Source of the DNA: Anaerolineales bacterium UBA3071
GTDB taxonomy: Bacteria; Chloroflexota; Anaerolineae; UBA3071
Assembly (NCBI GenBank): GCA_002366755.1
Contig: DFBV01000100.1
Coordinates: 5,315-12,105 of the forward strand
Reading direction: 5' to 3'
DNA: 6,791 bases
The position numbers and the translations under genes were made by a program. Below the pieces are notes generated by a model that was not told where the DNA came from, did no database searches, and saw only the letters and a program-made list of their open reading frames with translations. Shown here one piece after another: positions 4,246 to 6,791 of the stretch (positions are counted from its first letter, which is position 1; each line of letters starts with the position of its first letter).

Positions 4246-5925
4246 ATGAATCAGCGGATTCCTGAACTCAAGGAGCAGTATCTCGAGGGTAGGATGTCCC
4301 GGCGGGAGTTCCTGCGCTACGCGGGCCTGCTGGGCCTCTCCCTCACGGCGGCGCAGAGCCTGATCGCTGGCTGTGTGCCGAAGCCCACCGAAGCACCGCC
4401 AGCACCAACGCCGAAACCTACACCAGTACCGCCGACTCCAACACCAAAGCCAGTCGGCCCCAGGCGCGGCGGCACGCTGCGCATACGTGGAATCGTGGGA
4501 CGCATTGATCATCCCGCTCGCTACTCCTGGGTGGCCAATTCCAACACCACGCGTCACGTAGCCGAATACCTGACACTCACCGACGAGAACAACCTCACCC
4601 ACCCCTACCTGTTGGAGAAGTGGGGGGCTAGTGACGACCTCAAGACCTGGACGCTCCATCTCCGCAAGGGCATCAAGTTCAACAACGGCGACGAGTTCAA
4701 CGCCGACGACGTCGTCTTCAACTTTGGGGAGTGGCTGGATGAGGAGGTGGGTTCTTCGATCCTGGGTCTGATGTCCTACCTGAAGCTGGAGGGTGTCGAG
4801 AAGGTAGACGACCACACAGTCAAGCTCCACCTCGATACGCCACAGATCGCCGTGCCGGAGCACCTGTTCCACTACCCGGCGCAGATCATGAATCACCGTA
4901 CCTTCGAGGGCGACTTCATCAAGTCGCCGGTCGGCACCGGCCCATTCACACTGGAGGAGTACTCTGAGGATGAGCGCGTGGTGCTGAAACGGCGTGATGA
5001 CTACTGGCAGATGGGGGCCGATGGCAAGCCATTGCCCTACCTGGACGAGATCATCTACATTGATCTGGGTGGGGAGACATCAGCCCATAACGCGGCTATA
5101 CAGAGCGGGGAGGTGGACGCCATCAGCGAGCCAGAAACCGACCACTTCTTGGCTCTGAAGGACGATCCGAACATTAATATGGTCGGCGCGTCTACGGCCC
5201 AGACTCGGGTCTTACGCATGCGGGTGGACAAGGATCCCTGGACCGACAACCGGGTGCGCATGGCGCTGAAGCTGTGCCAGGACCACGAAAAGATCCTGAA
5301 GCTGGCGCACTTCGGTGAAGGGGACCCGGGCGCGGACTTCCACGTGGCGCCGGTCCATCCGGAGTACTGCGAGAGGCCGATTCCCAAGTACGATCCGGAG
5401 CGGGCCAAGGCCCTGCTGGCCGAGGCGGGTTATCCCGATGGGCTCACGGTTGAATGTGCCGTGTGCTCCGACTGGCCGGACGTCGTCGCCTACGCAGAGA
5501 TACTCAAGCAGGACGCCGCCCCGGCGGGCCTCACCATCAACCTCAACACCATGCCTACCACTGCCTACTGGGACATTTGGACCGAGTGTGACCTGGGAAT
5601 CACCCCCTGGACGCACCGCCCGCTGGGCACGATGGTTCTGGCTATGGCCTACGTCGCCGACGAGGAGGGCAAGCCGGTGCCCTGGAACGAGACACGCTGG
5701 GTGGACGAGGAGTTCTCAGCCCTGCTCAAGGAAGCTCAGGGGACCCTGGATGTGGAGGAACGCCGCAAGATCATGTGCAAGCTGGAGGAGATCCAGTACG
5801 AGCGTGGCTCCATAGGCATCCCCTACTGGCAATTCAAGTTTGCTATCGCGAACAAGAAGGTCCAGAACTTCAAGGCGCACCCGACCCAGTACGATCTCTT
5901 CAACGAGCTCTGGCTGAAGAGCTAA
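4246..5925 (+). CDS. ABC transporter family 5 solute-binding lipoprotein (DppA/OppA type)
   Basis: This 559-residue protein is the extracytoplasmic substrate receptor of a peptide/nickel/opine-family ABC importer. The N terminus has a twin-arginine motif SRREFLR (18-24), a hydrophobic stretch, and lipobox LIAGC (39-43), so Cys43 is the likely lipidated residue. A proline/threonine-rich tether (about 44-70) follows, then GGTLRI (75-80), the usual start of the mature domain. WTLHLRKGIKFNNGDEF (135-151) followed by NADDVVFNF is the family 5 signature. SPVGTGPF and the YDPERAKALLAEAGYPDG segment are also typical of the family. It appears complete and of normal length. Six cysteines remain after the lipobox, rather many for an exported protein, possibly disulfides. 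A permease gene follows after 237 bp. Family 5 proteins bind peptides but also opines, nickel, sugars and glutathione, so the ligand is open; the neighbouring MttB-like gene hints at an N-methylated compound, by inference only. Confidence 0.93.
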   Translation: MNQRIPELKEQYLEGRMSRREFLRYAGLLGLSLTAAQSLIAGCVPKPTEAPPAPTPKPTPVPPTPTPKPVGPRRGGTLRIRGIVGRIDHPARYSWVANSNTTRHVAEYLTLTDENNLTHPYLLEKWGASDDLKTWTLHLRKGIKFNNGDEFNADDVVFNFGEWLDEEVGSSILGLMSYLKLEGVEKVDDHTVKLHLDTPQIAVPEHLFHYPAQIMNHRTFEGDFIKSPVGTGPFTLEEYSEDERVVLKRRDDYWQMGADGKPLPYLDEIIYIDLGGETSAHNAAIQSGEVDAISEPETDHFLALKDDPNINMVGASTAQTRVLRMRVDKDPWTDNRVRMALKLCQDHEKILKLAHFGEGDPGADFHVAPVHPEYCERPIPKYDPERAKALLAEAGYPDGLTVECAVCSDWPDVVAYAEILKQDAAPAGLTINLNTMPTTAYWDIWTECDLGITPWTHRPLGTMVLAMAYVADEEGKPVPWNETRWVDEEFSALLKEAQGTLDVEERRKIMCKLEEIQYERGSIGIPYWQFKFAIANKKVQNFKAHPTQYDLFNELWLKS

Positions 5926-6017
5926 GCCTCTCACTCACAACGTCATGAGGGTGCAGGCAAAGCTGGTTCTGCTGTCAGACATAGCGGTTATGCTGCTAAT
6001 CTGTCGGCGGCCTTGAC

Positions 6018-6052
6018 TGGGGCAGGTCACGGCTGGCATGTGGCCTGCCCCA
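6018..6052 (+). repeat. Strong intercistronic hairpin
   Basis: TGGGGCAGGTCAC (6018-6030) pairs with GTGGCCTGCCCCA (6040-6052): 13 bp with one G-T wobble and a 9-nt loop. It is followed by CATTCAAAAGG, not a T tract, so full intrinsic termination is unlikely. Such hairpins after solute-binding protein genes commonly protect the upstream message from 3' exonucleases and lower permease expression. That role is inferred here from position. Confidence 0.55.
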
Positions 6053-6118
6053 CATTCAAAAGGACCAAATCCAAAGCTAAAAAACCAAGAATTCCCTCAG
6101 AGGACGAGGAGTACAAGT

Positions 6119-6146
6119 TTTGGGCTTTGAGCTTTGAACTTTGAAC
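6119..6146 (+). repeat. Heptamer tandem repeat (TTTGAAC family)
   Basis: Four 7-base units lie in a row: TTTGGGC, TTTGAGC, then TTTGAAC twice. An inverted, more degraded counterpart sits upstream: CAAAGCT (6072-6078) is the exact complement of AGCTTTG (6130-6136), within a CAAAT/CCAAAGC-rich stretch. This is the same architecture as the AATCCGCT elements, with short tandem units arranged as inverted arms, but with a different unit. Confidence 0.6.
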
Positions 6147-6162
6147 TTCAAGGAAACTTGCC

Positions 6163-6791
6163 ATGGCTAAGTTTATCGTTCGACGTCTCGGATTCATGCT
6201 CCTGACGATGTTCATCGTTTCCATAGCTATCTTCGCCATCAACGAGATCGCGCCCGGCAACATCGCGCGTAACATCCTAGGGCCGTTCGCTACACCAGAG
6301 CAGGAAGCATCCTTTTTAGCCCAGTTAGGGCTGGACCAGCCGTTGCATATCCGCTATGTCACCTGGCTGGTGGGCAGCGATTGGCGTGCAGAGCGGGTGG
6401 TAGGCATGCCCCTGCGGCGGATAAAGAAGCCAGGGACCGAGTTCTACGAGTGGTGGGCGGTGGAAACCGATGGCACCCTGGTGCGATGGAAATTGGACGG
6501 CGAAGACCTGATCGCTTTGCGGCTTCAGCCGGACGGCACGGTAGTCGAGTCCATTGACAATGACAGGTGGCAGACGGATGAAACTGGTGTCAGCACTTTT
6601 TGGGGGGTGGATACACGCAACCGCGCCGTCATGTGGGAGAAGGGCGGTGCCCAGACCTATTGGATGCGGGCCAAGGCGGCGGGCTGGTGGACGGAGCAGA
6701 AGGGCGGTGCTAAGGGGTACATCCCTTTACTACGCGGCCTGTTGCGCGGCGACCCGGGTGAATCTGTGAAGACCGGCCGCCCCGTTGCGGA
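6163..6791 (+). CDS. ABC transporter permease, DppB/OppB type (3' truncated by window), with large insertion
   Basis: The frame is open from the ATG to the window end (209 codons seen). MAKFIVRRLGFMLLTMFIVSI forms the first membrane helix, which ends at AINEIAPGN (25-33), as in DppB-family permeases. GLDQPLHIRYVTWL (56-69) is the conserved loop that normally leads straight into RGLLRGDxGxSxxTGRPV. Here that second segment appears only at 191-208 (RGLLRGDPGESVKTGRPV). Between them are about 115 extra residues, rich in Trp, charged residues and Asp-Gly turns (for example VETDGTLVRWKLDG and LQPDGTVVESID), placed where the loop after helix 1 faces outward. The membrane domain with the cytoplasmic EAA loop lies beyond the window. 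It should form the importer channel with a DppC-type partner and the solute-binding protein upstream. RBS AAGGA is 8 nt before the start. Confidence 0.9.
   Translation, partial: MAKFIVRRLGFMLLTMFIVSIAIFAINEIAPGNIARNILGPFATPEQEASFLAQLGLDQPLHIRYVTWLVGSDWRAERVVGMPLRRIKKPGTEFYEWWAVETDGTLVRWKLDGEDLIALRLQPDGTVVESIDNDRWQTDETGVSTFWGVDTRNRAVMWEKGGAQTYWMRAKAAGWWTEQKGGAKGYIPLLRGLLRGDPGESVKTGRPVA

Larger units (their letters stand above)
5926..6162 (+). other. Spacer between solute-binding protein and permease
   Basis: No gene is visible. The stretch contains a long GC-rich hairpin (6018-6052) and an imperfectly palindromic, A/T-richer tract (about 6058-6150) ending in heptamer repeats. The permease ribosome site AAGGA (6150-6154) abuts the heptamers, 8 nt before the ATG. 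Confidence 0.55.

Noticed and set aside
1..6791. CRISPR array, tRNA, rRNA, transposase or phage genes
   Set aside because: No regularly spaced direct repeats, no cloverleaf with tRNA invariant bases, and no protein with transposase or phage motifs were seen on either strand.

Overview
The window is GC-rich DNA with every recognisable gene on the + strand. The proline/threonine-rich linker behind the lipobox of the solute-binding protein, together with inverted short-tandem-repeat elements between the genes, suggests Chloroflexota (Anaerolineae or Caldilineae type). This is an inference from style, because the window holds no rRNA or marker gene.

Layout. Positions 1-255 have no gene and carry GC-rich and nested palindromic repeats. 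256-1425 is a fold-type I PLP aminotransferase. 1518-2960 is a member of the MttB (trimethylamine/quaternary amine methyltransferase) superfamily with no in-frame amber codon, so it is not a pyrrolysine enzyme. 2961-3333 is a spacer with a palindrome just after the mttB stop, a long inverted repeat and a good sigma70-type promoter. 3334-4035 is a class I glutamine amidotransferase domain protein. 4036-4245 is an unusually structured leader: a compact three-way junction whose two internal hairpins are compensated copies of each other, then a hairpin running into an orphan Shine-Dalgarno sequence. 4246-5925 is a Tat-type lipoprotein, a family 5 (peptide/nickel/opine type) ABC solute-binding protein. 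5926-6162 holds a 13-bp hairpin and a heptamer repeat tract. 6163 to the window end is the start of a DppB/OppB-type permease that carries an unusual Trp-rich insertion of about 115 residues.

How they may work together. The solute-binding protein and permease form the start of an ABC importer. The upstream enzymes (MttB-like methyltransferase, aminotransferase, amidotransferase) fit catabolism of an imported N-methylated, amine-bearing compound. The substrate cannot be read from the sequence, and no corrinoid protein or reductive activator lies in the window. Likely transcription units are aminotransferase-mttB, then the amidotransferase from its own promoter, possibly continuing into the transporter through the structured leader.

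Most worth a second look are the 4075-4178 RNA structure, the permease insertion, and the inverted repeat pair that flanks the aminotransferase and supplies its stop codon.
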